Shown here: positions 10,477 through 22,600 of the stretch, in pieces | Position numbering within the stretch: the stretch's first letter is position 1 | Layout: the number at the start of each line of letters is the position of its first letter | Origin: Muricoccus harenae | Lineage (GTDB): Bacteria; Pseudomonadota; Alphaproteobacteria; Acetobacterales; Acetobacteraceae | Reading direction: 5' to 3' | Assembly: GCF_009848505.1 (NCBI RefSeq) | Contig: NZ_WWDL01000022.1 | Location: 37,260-101,259 of the forward strand | Length of the DNA: 64,000 nucleotides | The notes under the pieces: generated by a model | What the model was told of the DNA's origin: nothing | What the model saw: only the letters and a program-made list of their open reading frames with translations | Databases searched by the model: none | Position numbers and translations under genes: made by a program

Positions 10477-11445
10477 ATGCGGCTACGTCTGGGCATCCTG
10501 GGGGCCGGCCATTTCGGCCGCTTCCACGCGCTGAAGGCCGCGAAGGCCCCGCGCTTCGACTTCATCGGCCTGCATGATGCCGATCCGGCCCGTGCCGCGG
10601 TGGTGGCGGCCGAGGCCGGCTGCCCCGCCCTTTCGGCAGAGGAGGTGATTGGCCGGGCGGAAGCCGTGATCGTGGCCGCGCCTACCGCCTTCCACCATGG
10701 ACTGGCCCATGAGGCGCTTTCCGCCGGAAGGCATGTGCTGGTGGAGAAGCCGATCGCCGCCACGCTGGAGCAGGCCGACGAGTTGGTCGCGCTGGCCAAG
10801 GCGAAGGGCGTCGTCCTGCAGGTCGGGCAGCTCGAGCGCTTTTCCGGCGGCATGCGCGCGCTTCGGGCGGAGGGCGGCCTCGCCGCGCGGGTGGGACGCC
10901 CGCTCTATATGGAGGCCATCCGCATCGCGCCCTTCCGGCCACGCAGCCTGGATGTCTCGGTGATCCTGGACCTGATGATCCACGACCTGGACCTGGCGCT
11001 GGCCCTGGCGAACAGTCCGCTGGTCGGGGTGGATGCTGTCGGCAGCAGCGTCGTCTCCCCGACCATCGACATCGCCAATGCCCGGCTCCGCTTCGGCAAT
11101 GGTGCCGCCGCCACCATCACTGCCAGCCGCGTCTCCCTGCACATGGAGCGCCGCCTGCGGCTCTTCGGCGACAGCGGCTACCTCAACCTGGACCATCTGA
11201 AGCGGGAGATGAGCTGGGTCCGGCGCGGGGAGGGCGAGCCGCTGGAGCAGATCCCCGGCCATGGCCTCTCCCAGGCAACCTGGGCGGAAAGCGACAGCCT
11301 GGAGGCCGAGCATGCCTCCTTTGCCGCGGCTTGCCTGGACGGAGCGCCGATCGAGGCGGATGGCGCGGCCGGGCGGGCGGCGCTGGATGCGGCGCTGCGG
11401 GTGGAGGCGGCGGTGAAGGCGTGTCTGGAGGCCGTGGGCGCCTAG
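10477..11445 (+). CDS. Gfo/Idh/MocA family NAD(P)-dependent oxidoreductase
   Basis: A 322-residue dehydrogenase of sugars or sugar nucleotides. The Rossmann motif LGILGAGHFGRFHA is at the N-terminus, the family EKPIA motif near residue 90, VGQLERFSGG near 115 and the catalytic-region HDLDLALALA near 170. GAAGGGG sits ten bases before the ATG. The gene is divergent from secD and convergent with the orphan gene downstream. The VGxLERF segment resembles the UDP-GlcNAc 3-dehydrogenase/YceM branch, but this is too weak to name a substrate. Confidence 0.85.
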   Translation: MRLRLGILGAGHFGRFHALKAAKAPRFDFIGLHDADPARAAVVAAEAGCPALSAEEVIGRAEAVIVAAPTAFHHGLAHEALSAGRHVLVEKPIAATLEQADELVALAKAKGVVLQVGQLERFSGGMRALRAEGGLAARVGRPLYMEAIRIAPFRPRSLDVSVILDLMIHDLDLALALANSPLVGVDAVGSSVVSPTIDIANARLRFGNGAAATITASRVSLHMERRLRLFGDSGYLNLDHLKREMSWVRRGEGEPLEQIPGHGLSQATWAESDSLEAEHASFAAACLDGAPIEADGAAGRAALDAALRVEAAVKACLEAVGA

Positions 11446-11486
11446 GAGTGCCATTGCCCTATGGGTGAACCGCCCCGGGGAGAAGC

Positions 11487-11533
11487 GCCTGGAGCATTGC
11501 CCTCGAAGGCGGAGGGCGAAGGATGCTCCAGGC
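11487..11533. terminator. Bidirectional hairpin between convergent genes
   Basis: GCCTGGAGCAT at 11487-11497 and its exact complement ATGCTCCAGGC at 11523-11533 form an 11-bp stem. Inside, GCCCTC (11499-11504) pairs with GAGGGC (11512-11517). It lies between the ends of the oxidoreductase gene and the orphan minus-strand gene. There is no T-run, so termination is inferred from stem strength and position. Confidence 0.55.
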
Positions 11534-11544
11534 CGCGCCGGCCC

Positions 11545-12219
11545 TCAGGCTGGCGTCGCGAACCGGCTGTAATCCTTGGTGTTGATCAGCTTCGCCTTGA
11601 TCTGGGCGACGCCGATATATTCCTTCAGGGCGAACAGGTATTTGGTGAAGGTGGAATCCGTCGCCGCCTTCTTGTTGTTCGGCCCGAACACGATTCCCAG
11701 CTTCGCCTCATGGTCATGCCTGACGCGGATGTAGCCGAAGGCGAAAAGCCCGATCAGCTCGCGGCCAAGAACGCGCGGGCGCGATGCGGAGGCGTCCCAT
11801 AACAGGTCATCGGCCGGGTTCGTGCCCGATGCGAGATGGAACTGAGCGAGCCCGTGGATGCCGCCAAGCAGCCAGGCGTCGTTCGGAAGCGGCCACCAAT
11901 CCTGCTCGTTGAGAACGCTGCCGGTCTTGTTGGAAGCCGAGGTTCGGGGATTTCGGCCGGTCGTCGTGCCGCTGGGATTGGTCATGGGGTAGGCGGCCGT
12001 CGTTCCTATGTTCTTCAGCATGTCGTTGTCCTGGCGGATTGAGATGTCGCCAAGCACCAGCATGGAGAGCTGCGAATTCCGGGCATTGGAGTAGAGCTTC
12101 CAAGCCCGGTCGATCTCTTCCGTCTTGCCCCATCGGTCGGCGTACCAGCGGGGCATCTGCTTGCTGTAGTCGCTGTAGAGGCCGTCGAGTTCGGTCTTGA
12201 ACGTCTGCTGGTCGTACAT
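11545..12219 (-). CDS. Orphan hypothetical protein, 224 residues
   Basis: I do not recognise this family. The ATG at 12219 has a near-perfect ribosome site (AGGAGGTG four bases upstream), which decides the start. The product is soluble, with no signal peptide or membrane segment. The N-terminal half is polar and aromatic (LYSDYSKQMPRWYADRWGK), the middle is Asn/Thr/Ser-rich around residues 80-105, and a tryptophan pair precedes LPNDAWLLGGIHGLAQFHLA. Asn, Lys and Thr use is higher than in neighbours, hinting at transfer. It is alone: convergent with the oxidoreductase and 348 bases from the transaldolase end. Confidence 0.72.
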   Translation of the reverse strand: MYDQQTFKTELDGLYSDYSKQMPRWYADRWGKTEEIDRAWKLYSNARNSQLSMLVLGDISIRQDNDMLKNIGTTAAYPMTNPSGTTTGRNPRTSASNKTGSVLNEQDWWPLPNDAWLLGGIHGLAQFHLASGTNPADDLLWDASASRPRVLGRELIGLFAFGYIRVRHDHEAKLGIVFGPNNKKAATDSTFTKYLFALKEYIGVAQIKAKLINTKDYSRFATPA

Positions 12220-12567
12220 GGCACCTCCTGAATGGGCGTCACGGCTGCCCTTCTGCCTGGATGCAGTCCAGGGTGCGGAGATGTCGGCGCCCCTTCGGTT
12301 GTCCTGGTGGCCGTAAACTCGCCCAGTTCGACTGGAACTGCTCCGCACTACAGCTTCTGCGTGTGTTGGGGCGCCATGCAACTTCAATGTAGGAGGAGAG
12401 GCGGGCTTGTGCCCGCAGAAATCAAACGCACAGTACCACTGGCGCAGGTGCCGAGTGGATGGTGGATCTGGGCAGCTTCCGCGCCGGCCACCGTGGCAAA
12501 CCCCCGGGGGTCCGGGGGCCGCGTTCGGCCCCCGGTGGGATCCAGGGGCAAAGCCCCTGGCCGCGGA
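12220..12567. other. Intergenic stretch, promoter of the orphan gene plus hairpins
   Basis: No coding signal on either strand. The left part must hold the promoter of the orphan minus-strand gene; no confident -35/-10 pair could be picked. The right part (12501-12560) holds two perfect hairpins behind the transaldolase gene, listed separately. Confidence 0.5.
12512..12560 (-). terminator. Two tandem perfect hairpins after transaldolase
   Basis: CCGGGGGCCG (12512-12521) pairs with CGGCCCCCGG (12526-12535) around a four-base loop, and CCAGGGGC (12542-12549) pairs with GCCCCTGG (12553-12560) around AAA. Both are just past the transaldolase stop on the minus strand. No T-run follows. They look like a transcription end or a dispersed palindromic repeat. 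Confidence 0.5.
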
Positions 12568-13224
12568 TCAGAGAATCGACTGCCCCGTCTTCTGCCAATC
12601 CGCCAGGAAGCTCTCCAGCCCCCGATCTGTCAGCGGATGCTTGTAGAGTGACTTGATCACCGACGGCGGCAGGGTGGCGACATGCGCACCGATCTTGGCG
12701 GCCTGGATCAGGTGGATCGGGTGGCGGATGGAGGCCACCAGCACCTCGGTCCGGATGGCCGGATAGTTGTCATAGATCTGGACCGTGTCCTCGATCAGCT
12801 GCATGCCGTCCTGGCCGATGTCGTCCAACCGCCCGACGAAGGGGGAGATGTAGGTCGCGCCGGCCTTGCCCGCGAGCAGCGCCTGGGCCGCGGAGAAGCA
12901 CAGGGTCACGTTGACCATCACCCCGTTGTTCACCATATGTTTGCATGCGCGCAGCCCGGCTTCGGTCAGCGGCAGCTTGATGACGACGTTGGGGGCGATC
13001 CGCCCGAGGAATTCCCCCTCGCGCATCATGCCGTTGTAATCCGTGGCCGTGACCTCGGCGCTGACGGGGCCGGGGGTGATGTCGCAGATCTCCTTGATCA
13101 CCTCGGCCATTGGGCGGCCGGACTTGGCGATCAGGGACGGGTTGGTGGTGACGCCGTCGAGCAGCCCGCTCTCGGCGAGGGCGCGGATTTCGGAGACCTC
13201 GGCGGTGTCCACGAAAAATTTCAT
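12568..13224 (-). CDS. tal: Transaldolase (TalC/MipB-type)
   Basis: A 218-residue enzyme of the short transaldolase/fructose-6-phosphate aldolase family, acting in the non-oxidative pentose phosphate pathway. [13 protein letters not shown] at the start, [11 protein letters not shown] near 27 and the Schiff-base lysine in [11 protein letters not shown] (Lys83) are all present, followed by [14 protein letters not shown] and [13 protein letters not shown]. The length is standard for this subfamily, whose usual role in alphaproteobacteria is transaldolase. It is divergent from priA with 72 bases between, containing both promoters. Confidence 0.93.
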   Translation of the reverse strand: MKFFVDTAEVSEIRALAESGLLDGVTTNPSLIAKSGRPMAEVIKEICDITPGPVSAEVTATDYNGMMREGEFLGRIAPNVVIKLPLTEAGLRACKHMVNNGVMVNVTLCFSAAQALLAGKAGATYISPFVGRLDDIGQDGMQLIEDTVQIYDNYPAIRTEVLVASIRHPIHLIQAAKIGAHVATLPPSVIKSLYKHPLTDRGLESFLADWQKTGQSIL

Positions 13225-13296
13225 GATCTCTGTCCTGGAAGGCGCGGCCCTGGAGGCCGGGAAGGGGCGGGGTCTGGCGGGGGCGGATCAATAGCG

Positions 13297-15627
13297 ATGG
13301 AAGAGGCCGAGTCCAGCGCGAAGGGCGCAAGCCTGGATGGCGGGCTGTTCGGGGACGGCCTCGTCTCCGCGCCCGCCGCCACGACCAAGGGCAAGCGCCG
13401 CGGCGCCGCGCCCAAGGGGCCGCCGGCCCGCCGCATCCGCGTGCTGCTGCCGCTGCCGCTCGATACGCCAGGGGGCGGCGCCTATGATTACCGCGTGCCC
13501 AACGGCACGCTTCTGCCGGAGCCGGGCAGCTTCGTTGCCGTGCCCCTGGGCGGGCGCGAGATGCTCGGAGTGGTCTGGGATGGCGAACCGGATCCGAACC
13601 TGGCCGAGGGCCGCCTCCGCGATATCCTGGGAATCCTGCCTGCGCCGCCGATGAAGGAGGCACTGCGCCGCTTCGTCGAATGGGTGGCCGCCTACACGCT
13701 TGCCCCGCCCGGGGCGGTGCTGCGCATGGCGATGAGCGTGCCCTCCGCCCTGGAACCGCCGGGCCAGCAGGCCGGATGGAAGCTTTCCGCCGCCGGCGAG
13801 ATCGCCCGCGAGGGCGCCCCGGGCTACCGGATGACCCCCCAGCGCCGCCGGGTGTTGGAAGCGATGCAACCCGGCGAACCCCGGGCCGGCGCCGATATCG
13901 CCGATGAGGCCGAGGTCTCCACCGGCGTGCTGCGCGGCCTGGCCGATGCCGGGCTGATCGAGCCCGCCCTGCTGCCGCGCCCCCGCAGCTTCGCCCGGCC
14001 CGATCCGGAGCATCCCGGCCCGTTCCTGGCGCCGGAGCAGGAGGAGGCGGCGGCCAGCCTCCGGGAATCGGTGGCGAAGCGCGCCTTTGGCGTCACTCTG
14101 CTGGCCGGCGTGACCGGCTCGGGCAAGACCGAGGTCTATCTCGATGCCGTGGCCGAATGCCTGCGCCAGGGGCGCCAGGCACTGGTTCTGCTGCCGGAAA
14201 TCGCCCTCTCGGCGCAATGGCTGGACCGCTTCAAGGCCCGTTTCGGCTGCGCCCCCGCCCTGTGGCACTCGGAACTCTCGGGCCGGCTGCGCCGCGCCAC
14301 CTGGCGTGCGGTGGCGGATGGGGAGGTGGGGGTGCTGGTCGGCGCCCGCTCGGCCCTGTTCCTGCCCTTCCCGAATCTCGGCCTCATCATCGTGGACGAG
14401 GAGCACGAGACCGCCTTCAAGCAGGAGGACGGCGTTATCTACCACGCCCGCGACATGGCCGTGGTGCGCGCCCGCATGGCCGAGGCGAGCTGCGTCCTCG
14501 TCTCCGCCACGCCGAGCCTTGAGACGCTGACCAATGCCGAGCAGGGCCGCTATTCGGCCGTCAACCTTCCCAGCCGCCACGGCAGCGCCGGCCTTCCGGA
14601 GGTGACGGTGCTGGACCTGCGCAAGGTTCCGCCCGAGCGCGGCCGCTTCATCTCCCCTCCGCTGATCGAGGCGATCACCGAGACCCTGGCGAAGGGGGAG
14701 CAGGCCATGCTCTTCCTCAACCGTCGCGGCTATGCGCCGATGACACTGTGCCGCACCTGCGGCCATCGCATCCGGTGTCCCAACTGTACGGCCTGGCTGG
14801 TGGAGCACCGCGCGCAAAGGCGCTTGCAATGCCACCATTGCGGCCATGCTGAGCCCATCCCCCCGCACTGCCCGGAATGCGGCGCGGAGGGCAGCCTGAC
14901 CGCCATCGGTCCCGGAGTGGAGCGAATCCAGGAGGAGGCTGCGCAGCTTTTCCCCGATGCGCGCCGCTTCGTGATGGCTTCCGACACCATTCCCGGCCCC
15001 GCCGCCGCCGCCGAGGCCGCCCGCATGATCGCGGACCGCGAAGTGGATTTGCTGATCGGCACCCAGATCGTCGCCAAGGGCTGGCACTTCGCGCATCTGA
15101 CGCTGGTGGGGGTGGTGGATGCCGATCTTGGCCTCGCGGGTGGCGACTTGCGGGCCGCTGAGCGGACGGTGCAGCTGCTCCACCAGGTTTCCGGCCGCGC
15201 CGGCCGCGCGGAAAGCCCGGGCAAGGTGCTGCTGCAATCCTGGAACCCCGAACACCCGGTCATGCAGGCCCTGGTGTCGGGCAACCTGGAAAACTTCATG
15301 GCCGAGGAGGCGGAGGCCCGGCGCCCCGGCGCCTGGCCGCCCTTTGGCCGTCTCGCCGCCCTGATCGTCTCCTCCGAGGATGAACGCGCGGCGGACCGGG
15401 TGGCGCGGGACCTTGGCCTGGCCGCACCGGGCGGGGAGGGGGTCCAGGTTCTGGGGCCCGCCCCGGCGCCCCTGGCCATGCTGCGCGGCCGCCACCGCCG
15501 CCGCCTGCTTCTGAAGGCGCGGCGGGACGTGGCCGTTCAGCCGCTCCTGCGTTCCTGGCTCTCCCGGGTGGAGGTGCCGAATGCGGTGCGGGTGCAGGTC
15601 GACGTGGACCCGGTGAGCTTCCTCTAA
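13297..15627 (+). CDS. priA: Primosomal replication protein N' (PriA helicase)
   Basis: A 776-residue DNA helicase that restarts collapsed replication forks. The N-terminal 3'-binding domain begins at [20 protein letters not shown] near residue 47. Walker [10 protein letters not shown] is near 271, the DEEH box near 369, and the zinc-binding block near 485-525 has the expected CxxC pairs (CRTC, CPNC, CHHC, CPEC). Motif V/VI follows with [12 protein letters not shown] and VSGRAGRAE. The ATG at 13297 leaves a low-complexity leader of about 45 residues; a shorter start is possible but none is obviously better. Confidence 0.95.
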   Translation: MEEAESSAKGASLDGGLFGDGLVSAPAATTKGKRRGAAPKGPPARRIRVLLPLPLDTPGGGAYDYRVPNGTLLPEPGSFVAVPLGGREMLGVVWDGEPDPNLAEGRLRDILGILPAPPMKEALRRFVEWVAAYTLAPPGAVLRMAMSVPSALEPPGQQAGWKLSAAGEIAREGAPGYRMTPQRRRVLEAMQPGEPRAGADIADEAEVSTGVLRGLADAGLIEPALLPRPRSFARPDPEHPGPFLAPEQEEAAASLRESVAKRAFGVTLLAGVTGSGKTEVYLDAVAECLRQGRQALVLLPEIALSAQWLDRFKARFGCAPALWHSELSGRLRRATWRAVADGEVGVLVGARSALFLPFPNLGLIIVDEEHETAFKQEDGVIYHARDMAVVRARMAEASCVLVSATPSLETLTNAEQGRYSAVNLPSRHGSAGLPEVTVLDLRKVPPERGRFISPPLIEAITETLAKGEQAMLFLNRRGYAPMTLCRTCGHRIRCPNCTAWLVEHRAQRRLQCHHCGHAEPIPPHCPECGAEGSLTAIGPGVERIQEEAAQLFPDARRFVMASDTIPGPAAAAEAARMIADREVDLLIGTQIVAKGWHFAHLTLVGVVDADLGLAGGDLRAAERTVQLLHQVSGRAGRAESPGKVLLQSWNPEHPVMQALVSGNLENFMAEEAEARRPGAWPPFGRLAALIVSSEDERAADRVARDLGLAAPGGEGVQVLGPAPAPLAMLRGRHRRRLLLKARRDVAVQPLLRSWLSRVEVPNAVRVQVDVDPVSFL

Positions 15628-15668
15628 GGCTTCGTCTAAGAAACGGATTCGCAGGCTGCGGCCAACGG

Positions 15669-15697
15669 AAAACAGCCCCAGACTCCGTCCGGGGCTG
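15669..15697 (-). terminator. Rho-independent terminator of the small minus-strand gene
   Basis: CAGCCCC (15673-15679) pairs with GGGGCTG (15691-15697). On the minus strand the stem is followed by GTTTTCC (complement of 15667-15672), a short T-run, so it ends transcription of the gene at 15724-16038. It may also insulate priA. Confidence 0.65.
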
Positions 15698-15723
15698 CTC
15701 CGTTCACGCGGCTGAAGAAGCGA

Positions 15724-16038
15724 TCAGCCCTGGAGTGGCAGGTCGTCCCGCGCATTTCGCGCCCGGGCCACACCGCCGCCTTCGACATAGATCTCCGTTG
15801 CATCCGGCTGGACGCCGAATCCGGGCACTGCGGGCCGCATCGCCGGATCGGCATCCGGGGCGGCGCTCTCCAGCGCCTCGTCGAGTTCGGCGCCCCGGCC
15901 GACGCCGGGTTGCAGCCCCTCCCGCCAGCCGCCCGTTTCGCGGAGCCGCCGCTCCTCCTCCAGGCCTTCGTAAGGTCCGCTCCGCTTCTCCTCGGACCGG
16001 ACCTCCTCTGGCCGGTCCCCAGGCTTGCTACCGCTCAT
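15724..16038 (-). CDS. Small hydrophilic FPASDP-family-like protein (divergent copy)
   Basis: A 104-residue charged soluble protein, rich in Glu, Arg, Gly and Pro. The middle ([20 protein letters not shown] then [13 protein letters not shown]) lines up with the next gene's product ([20 protein letters not shown] then [13 protein letters not shown]), so the two are tandem paralogues. In this copy the FPASDP core has become APDADP. AGGGG precedes the ATG. Function is not known; proteins with the FPASDP motif are common as small unannotated genes in alphaproteobacteria. Confidence 0.65.
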   Translation of the reverse strand: MSGSKPGDRPEEVRSEEKRSGPYEGLEEERRLRETGGWREGLQPGVGRGAELDEALESAAPDADPAMRPAVPGFGVQPDATEIYVEGGGVARARNARDDLPLQG

Positions 16039-16050
16039 GGCACGGCACCC

Positions 16051-16296
16051 CTAGGGCTTGCCGCCCGACCGGGTGCCGGCCTCGCCGCTACCCTGGTCGG
16101 TGGCCTTGCCGAGGTCCTTGCCGCCCGGCGAGATGAAGCCTGTGGTGCCGGAATTCGTGTTCGCGGGATCGGAGGCGGGGAAGGTGTCCTCGACTGCCTT
16201 GTCGGCCTTTGCCTCGCGCCCCGCCCCCGGCTTCAGGTCCGATACCCAGTCGCCCGTTTCGCGGTCCCGCTTCTGGTCGGTCTTATCCGTGCTCAT
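16051..16296 (-). CDS. Small hydrophilic protein with FPASDP motif
   Basis: An 81-residue soluble, highly charged protein with no signal peptide. It carries the motif [16 protein letters not shown] and a glycine-rich tail ([20 protein letters not shown]). AGGAGG seven bases before the ATG at 16296 sets the start. It is the first gene of a two-gene unit with its paralogue, 12 bases apart. The motif is widespread in alphaproteobacterial small proteins, often seen near stress genes, but no function is established that I know of. Confidence 0.72.
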   Translation of the reverse strand: MSTDKTDQKRDRETGDWVSDLKPGAGREAKADKAVEDTFPASDPANTNSGTTGFISPGGKDLGKATDQGSGEAGTRSGGKP

Positions 16297-16678
16297 GCTG
16301 GCCTCCTTGGCAGGAATTCGTGGTCGCTCCGGAAGCAGGGGCGGAGCGCCCCGCCCCTCCGGGTCAGGGATAGAGCGCGGCAGGTGGGGGAGGGTTCCAA
16401 TCGACCGGCAGGTGCACCAATTATGGGGCACAGGCAGGGGCGCGGGACGCGCCGCTTCCGGGCTGGCCGGCATGCCGGGCGGCATCGGTGTGCGATGGGC
16501 CCGACCCAGGGGCGTTGTTCGCGCCCTGGGGCGATTGCACCGCCGCATTGCATCATGTTAAGGGGCCCGCGCCGGCGCCTGGGGATTCCCGGAGCGTCAC
16601 GCGCAGGCCCGCCTAACCCGGTAATGCCGGTGGAATCGGGCGGACAGGTCCTCACCAACCCCTCGAACGGGATCGCCA
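16297..16678. other. Intergenic region with promoters for atp operon and small genes
   Basis: 382 bases without a convincing gene. It separates two divergent units, so it must hold the atpHAGDC promoter and that of the FPASDP pair. A weak candidate for the atp side is TTGCAC near 16534 with a poor -10 some 17 bases on; I would not rely on it. No long palindrome stands out. Confidence 0.45.
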
Positions 16679-17278
16679 GTGGCCTCCGAAGCAGCCGCCA
16701 TCGACAAGTCTGCCGCGCCCCAGGCCACTTCAGGCCAGACGGGCGGCGTGGCGCAGCGCTACGCCCTCGCGCTGCTGGAACTGGCCAAGGACAAGAAGAC
16801 GGTCGACGCCGTCGCGGCCGAGGTCGAGAACCTTGCCGCCCTCGTCCGCGAGGATGCCGGCTTCCGCGCCTTCATCGCCGATCCCCGGCTGGGCGCCGCG
16901 GCCCAGCGGAACGGCGCCTTCGCCGTGCTGGACCGCGCCCGCATCGGCGGGGACGTGAAGAACCTGGTGGGCGTGTTGATCGCCAACCGCCGCCTCTCGG
17001 CGCTCGCCGAGGTGCTGTCCACCTTCGGCGCCCTGCTTGCAGAGCAGCGGGGGCAGCAGGCGGCCGAGGTCGTCACCGCCCATCCGCTGAACGCGACCCA
17101 GCGCACCCAGATCGCCGCCCGCCTCACCGAGGCCGGCTATTCCAACGTCCGCCTCACCGAGACGGTGGACGCTTCCATCCTGGGCGGCCTGATCGTCAAG
17201 ATCGGGTCTCGCCTCTACGACACATCCATCAAGTCCAGGCTCCAGCGCCTGAGCTACGCCATGAAGGGGGCCGCCTGA
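16679..17278 (+). CDS. atpH: ATP synthase F1 delta subunit
   Basis: A 199-residue stalk protein that joins F1 to the F0 b subunits. [17 protein letters not shown] near residue 24 is the family start motif, and the C-terminal [19 protein letters not shown] is the delta signature. The N-terminal leader of about 22 residues is longer than in many homologues, and the start is GTG with no strong ribosome site, so a later start cannot be excluded. First gene of atpHAGDC. Confidence 0.94.
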   Translation: MASEAAAIDKSAAPQATSGQTGGVAQRYALALLELAKDKKTVDAVAAEVENLAALVREDAGFRAFIADPRLGAAAQRNGAFAVLDRARIGGDVKNLVGVLIANRRLSALAEVLSTFGALLAEQRGQQAAEVVTAHPLNATQRTQIAARLTEAGYSNVRLTETVDASILGGLIVKIGSRLYDTSIKSRLQRLSYAMKGAA

Positions 17279-17280
17279 CC

Positions 17281-18813
17281 ATGGACATCCGTCCCGCAGA
17301 AATCTCGGACATCCTGAAGCAGCAGATTGCTGGCTTCGACACCGACGCCAATGTGGCCGAGGTCGGCACCGTCCTGACGGTCGGTGACGGCATCGCCCGT
17401 TGCTACGGCCTGCAGAACGTCATGGCCGGCGAGATGGTGGAGTTCCCTTCCGCCGGCGTGCGCGGCATGGCGCTGAACCTCGAATCCGACAATGTCGGCA
17501 TCGTGGTCTTCGGCGATGACAGCCGCATCCGCGAAGGCGACACCGTCTCCCGCACCGGCACCATCGTGGACGTGCCCGTCGGCAAGGGCCTGCTCGGCCG
17601 CGTGGTCGATGGCCTCGGCAACCCGATCGACGGCAAGGGCCCGCTGACCAACGTCACGCGCTCGCGCGTCGAGGTGAAGGCGCCGGGCATCATCCCGCGC
17701 AAGTCCGTGCACGAGCCGATGCAGACCGGCATCAAGGCGATCGACAGCCTGATCCCGATCGGCCGCGGCCAGCGTGAGCTGGTCATCGGTGACCGCCAGA
17801 CGGGCAAGACCGCTGTCATCATCGACACGATCCTGAACCAGAAGACGATCAACTCCGGCACCGACGAGAGCAAGAAGCTCTACTGCATCTACGTCGCCAT
17901 CGGCCAGAAGCGCTCCACTGTCGCCCAGCTCGTCCGCACCCTCGAGGAGCGTGGCGCGATGGAATACTCGATCGTCGTGGCCGCCACGGCCTCCGACCCG
18001 GCCCCCATGCAGTTCCTGGCGCCCTACACGGGCTGCACGATGGGCGAGTACTTCCGCGACAACGGCATGCATGCCGTCATCTTCTATGACGACCTGTCGA
18101 AGCAGGCCGTCGCCTATCGCCAGATGTCGCTGCTGCTGCGCCGTCCGCCGGGCCGCGAGGCCTATCCGGGCGACGTGTTCTACCTGCACTCCCGCCTGCT
18201 CGAGCGCGCGGCGAAGATGGGCGAGGCCGCTGGCCTCGGCTCGCTGACCGCGCTGCCGGTGATCGAGACGCAGGCGGGCGACGTGTCCGCTTACATCCCG
18301 ACCAACGTGATCTCGATCACGGACGGCCAGATCTTCCTCGAGACCGAACTGTTCTTCCGCGGCATCCGCCCGGCCGTGAATGTGGGTCTGTCGGTGTCCC
18401 GCGTGGGCTCGGCGGCGCAGATCAAGGCGATGAAGCAGGTGGCCGGCAAGATCAAGCTGGACCTGGCGCAGTATCGCGAGATGGCGGCCTTCGCCCAATT
18501 CGCCTCGGATCTCGATGCCTCCACCCAGGCCCTGCTGGCCCGTGGCGCGCGCCTGACCGAGCTGCTGAAGCAGCCCCAGTACGCGCCCGTGCCGGTCGAG
18601 GAGCAGGTGGTGGCGATCTTCGCCGGCACCCGCGGCTACCTGGACAAGGTGCCTGTGAACCAGGTCGGCGAGTTCGAGAAGCGGATGCTCGGTGAGCTGA
18701 AGGCGGCGAAGCCCGAGATCCTGGAGGCCATCCGCAAGGAGGGTGCCATCTCCGGCGACACCGATAAGGCACTCGCGGCCTTCCTCGACAGCTTCGCCAA
18801 GTCCTTCGGCTGA
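17281..18813 (+). CDS. atpA: ATP synthase F1 alpha subunit
   Basis: A 510-residue non-catalytic nucleotide-binding subunit. P-loop GDRQTGKTA, the [12 protein letters not shown]-terminal strand and the C-terminal [20 protein letters not shown] signature (which supplies the arginine finger) are intact. Starts two bases after atpH. Standard length and order. Confidence 0.98.
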   Translation: MDIRPAEISDILKQQIAGFDTDANVAEVGTVLTVGDGIARCYGLQNVMAGEMVEFPSAGVRGMALNLESDNVGIVVFGDDSRIREGDTVSRTGTIVDVPVGKGLLGRVVDGLGNPIDGKGPLTNVTRSRVEVKAPGIIPRKSVHEPMQTGIKAIDSLIPIGRGQRELVIGDRQTGKTAVIIDTILNQKTINSGTDESKKLYCIYVAIGQKRSTVAQLVRTLEERGAMEYSIVVAATASDPAPMQFLAPYTGCTMGEYFRDNGMHAVIFYDDLSKQAVAYRQMSLLLRRPPGREAYPGDVFYLHSRLLERAAKMGEAAGLGSLTALPVIETQAGDVSAYIPTNVISITDGQIFLETELFFRGIRPAVNVGLSVSRVGSAAQIKAMKQVAGKIKLDLAQYREMAAFAQFASDLDASTQALLARGARLTELLKQPQYAPVPVEEQVVAIFAGTRGYLDKVPVNQVGEFEKRMLGELKAAKPEILEAIRKEGAISGDTDKALAAFLDSFAKSFG

Positions 18814-18837
18814 CGCGGGGGACGCGGAGAAGCCCTC

Positions 18838-21172
<2,335 letters not shown>

Positions 21173-21176
21173 CCCC

Positions 21177-21587
21177 ATGGCAACCTTCGACCTCGAGCTG
21201 GTGAGCCCGGAGCGCCTGCTCCTCTCGCGCCCCGTCGAGATGGCGGTCATCCCGGCCTATGAGGGCGAGATGGGCGTGCTGCCCAACCATGCACCGATGA
21301 TCGTCGCCCTCAGGGGCGGCGTCATCCGCGTGACGGAGGGCGGGCAGGAGACCGAGCAGCTCTTCATCATGGGCGGCTTTGCGGAGATCACCCCGACCCG
21401 TGTGACCGTGCTGGCCGATGAGGTCACCCCGGTCGCCACCCTCTCCCGGGCCGCCGCCGCCCAGCGCGTTACCGAGGCGGAAGCGGCGCTGGCCGCGGCC
21501 GCCGACGAAACGCCGGAGGTGCGTGACCGCGCAAGCGACCGACTGATGGCCGCCCGCGCCATGCAGGAAGCCGCCCAGGCCGCCTGA
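21177..21587 (+). CDS. atpC: ATP synthase F1 epsilon subunit
   Basis: A 136-residue stalk and regulatory subunit. The beta-sandwich is seen in FDLELVSPERLLLS and PAYEGEMGVLPNHAPMI, followed by a helical C-terminus rich in alanine. Four bases after atpD. Last gene of the operon; two strong hairpins follow. Confidence 0.96.
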   Translation: MATFDLELVSPERLLLSRPVEMAVIPAYEGEMGVLPNHAPMIVALRGGVIRVTEGGQETEQLFIMGGFAEITPTRVTVLADEVTPVATLSRAAAAQRVTEAEAALAAAADETPEVRDRASDRLMAARAMQEAAQAA

Positions 21588-21599
21588 ATCAACAGCTTG

Positions 21600-21692
21600 G
21601 GCCGGGGTGGCGGGTTGAAACCGCTCGCCCCGGCCGCGAGATGTCACGAGCCTGTCATGCCCGGCGGGGCGGCCTGACTCCAGGCCGCCCCG
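21600..21692 (+). terminator. Two strong hairpins ending the atp operon
   Basis: GGCCGGGG (21600-21607) pairs with CCCCGGCC (21628-21635). Further on, CGGGGCGGCCTG (21665-21676) pairs perfectly with CAGGCCGCCCCG (21681-21692) around a four-base loop, a 12-bp stem. Neither has a long T-run. Position right after atpC supports a terminator role. Confidence 0.6.
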
Positions 21693-21740
21693 TCGCGCTA
21701 TGATGGGTGCCGCGAATCGCCACGGACTACCGGGAAGCGC

Positions 21741-22598
21741 ATGAAGCACTGGACCCTCGACCAGATCGCCTGGGACAAGTTCGATCCGGCGAAGGTCGAT
21801 CCCGAGATCGTGCCGCTGGTCAAGGCGGCGGCGCTGGTGGAGAAGAACGGCGTCGATTACGCCGTCTATCTGAACAACGTCTTCGTGGGTGACCCTGACT
21901 TCAGCCAAGCCGCCGACAACTGGGCGGTGGAGGAGGTCCAGCATGGCGATGCCCTAGGCCGCTGGGCCGAGATCGCCGATCCCGGATGGTCCTTCGACGA
22001 TGCCTTTGCCCGCTACCGCGCCGGCTACAAGATCGACGTGAAGGCCGATGCCTCGATACGCGGCTCGCGCACTGGCGAGTTGATTGCCCGCTGCATGGTC
22101 GAGACCGGGACCTCCTCTTACTACACCGCCCTTGGCGAGAGCACGGATGAGGTGGTGCTGAAGCAAGTCTGCAAGCTGATTGCGGCGGACGAGTACCGGC
22201 ACTTCAAACTCTTCTACGACCACATGAAGCGCTACTTGGCGCGCGAGAAGCTCTCCTTCCCCAAGCGCCTGCACGTCGCTGCGGGCCGCATCGGCGAGTC
22301 CGAGGACGATGAGCTGGCCTATGCCTATCATTGCGGCAACGAGACCGCGGACACGCCCTACAGCCATGATCGCTGCATCACCGGCTACATGGGCCGCGCC
22401 ATGGCCTACTATCGCTTCCGCCATATCGAGCGGGGCATGGGAATGGTCTTCAAGTCGATCGGGCTGGAGCCGCGCGGCCGCCTTTCCGGGATTGCGGCCA
22501 AGGGTGCCTGGAAGCTGCTGCAATGGCGGCGGGAAAAGTATCGCCAGGCGCTGACCCGGGCCGCCAACGAGAACGCACCCGCCAAGGCCGCCGCCTGA
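21741..22598 (+). CDS. Ferritin-like diiron protein, acyl-ACP-desaturase-like
   Basis: A 285-residue soluble helical protein. A complete six-ligand diiron set can be read in the right order: Glu34 (ALVEKNG), Glu65 and His68 (VEEVQHGD), Glu121 (MVETGT), and Glu151 and His154 (ADEYRHFK). This E / ExxH / E / ExxH spacing is that of the ferritin-like/acyl-ACP desaturase class. The second half is basic and ends in an Ala/Lys tail. Substrate is unknown; possibilities are a fatty acyl or other small-molecule oxygenase. It is two bases upstream of a secreted xylanase, probably co-transcribed. Confidence 0.8.
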   Translation: MKHWTLDQIAWDKFDPAKVDPEIVPLVKAAALVEKNGVDYAVYLNNVFVGDPDFSQAADNWAVEEVQHGDALGRWAEIADPGWSFDDAFARYRAGYKIDVKADASIRGSRTGELIARCMVETGTSSYYTALGESTDEVVLKQVCKLIAADEYRHFKLFYDHMKRYLAREKLSFPKRLHVAAGRIGESEDDELAYAYHCGNETADTPYSHDRCITGYMGRAMAYYRFRHIERGMGMVFKSIGLEPRGRLSGIAAKGAWKLLQWRREKYRQALTRAANENAPAKAAA

Positions 22599-22600
22599 GC

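Noticed and set aside
13288..15495. Long minus-strand frame over priA
   Set aside because: Antisense shadow of priA; priA has all family motifs on the plus strand.
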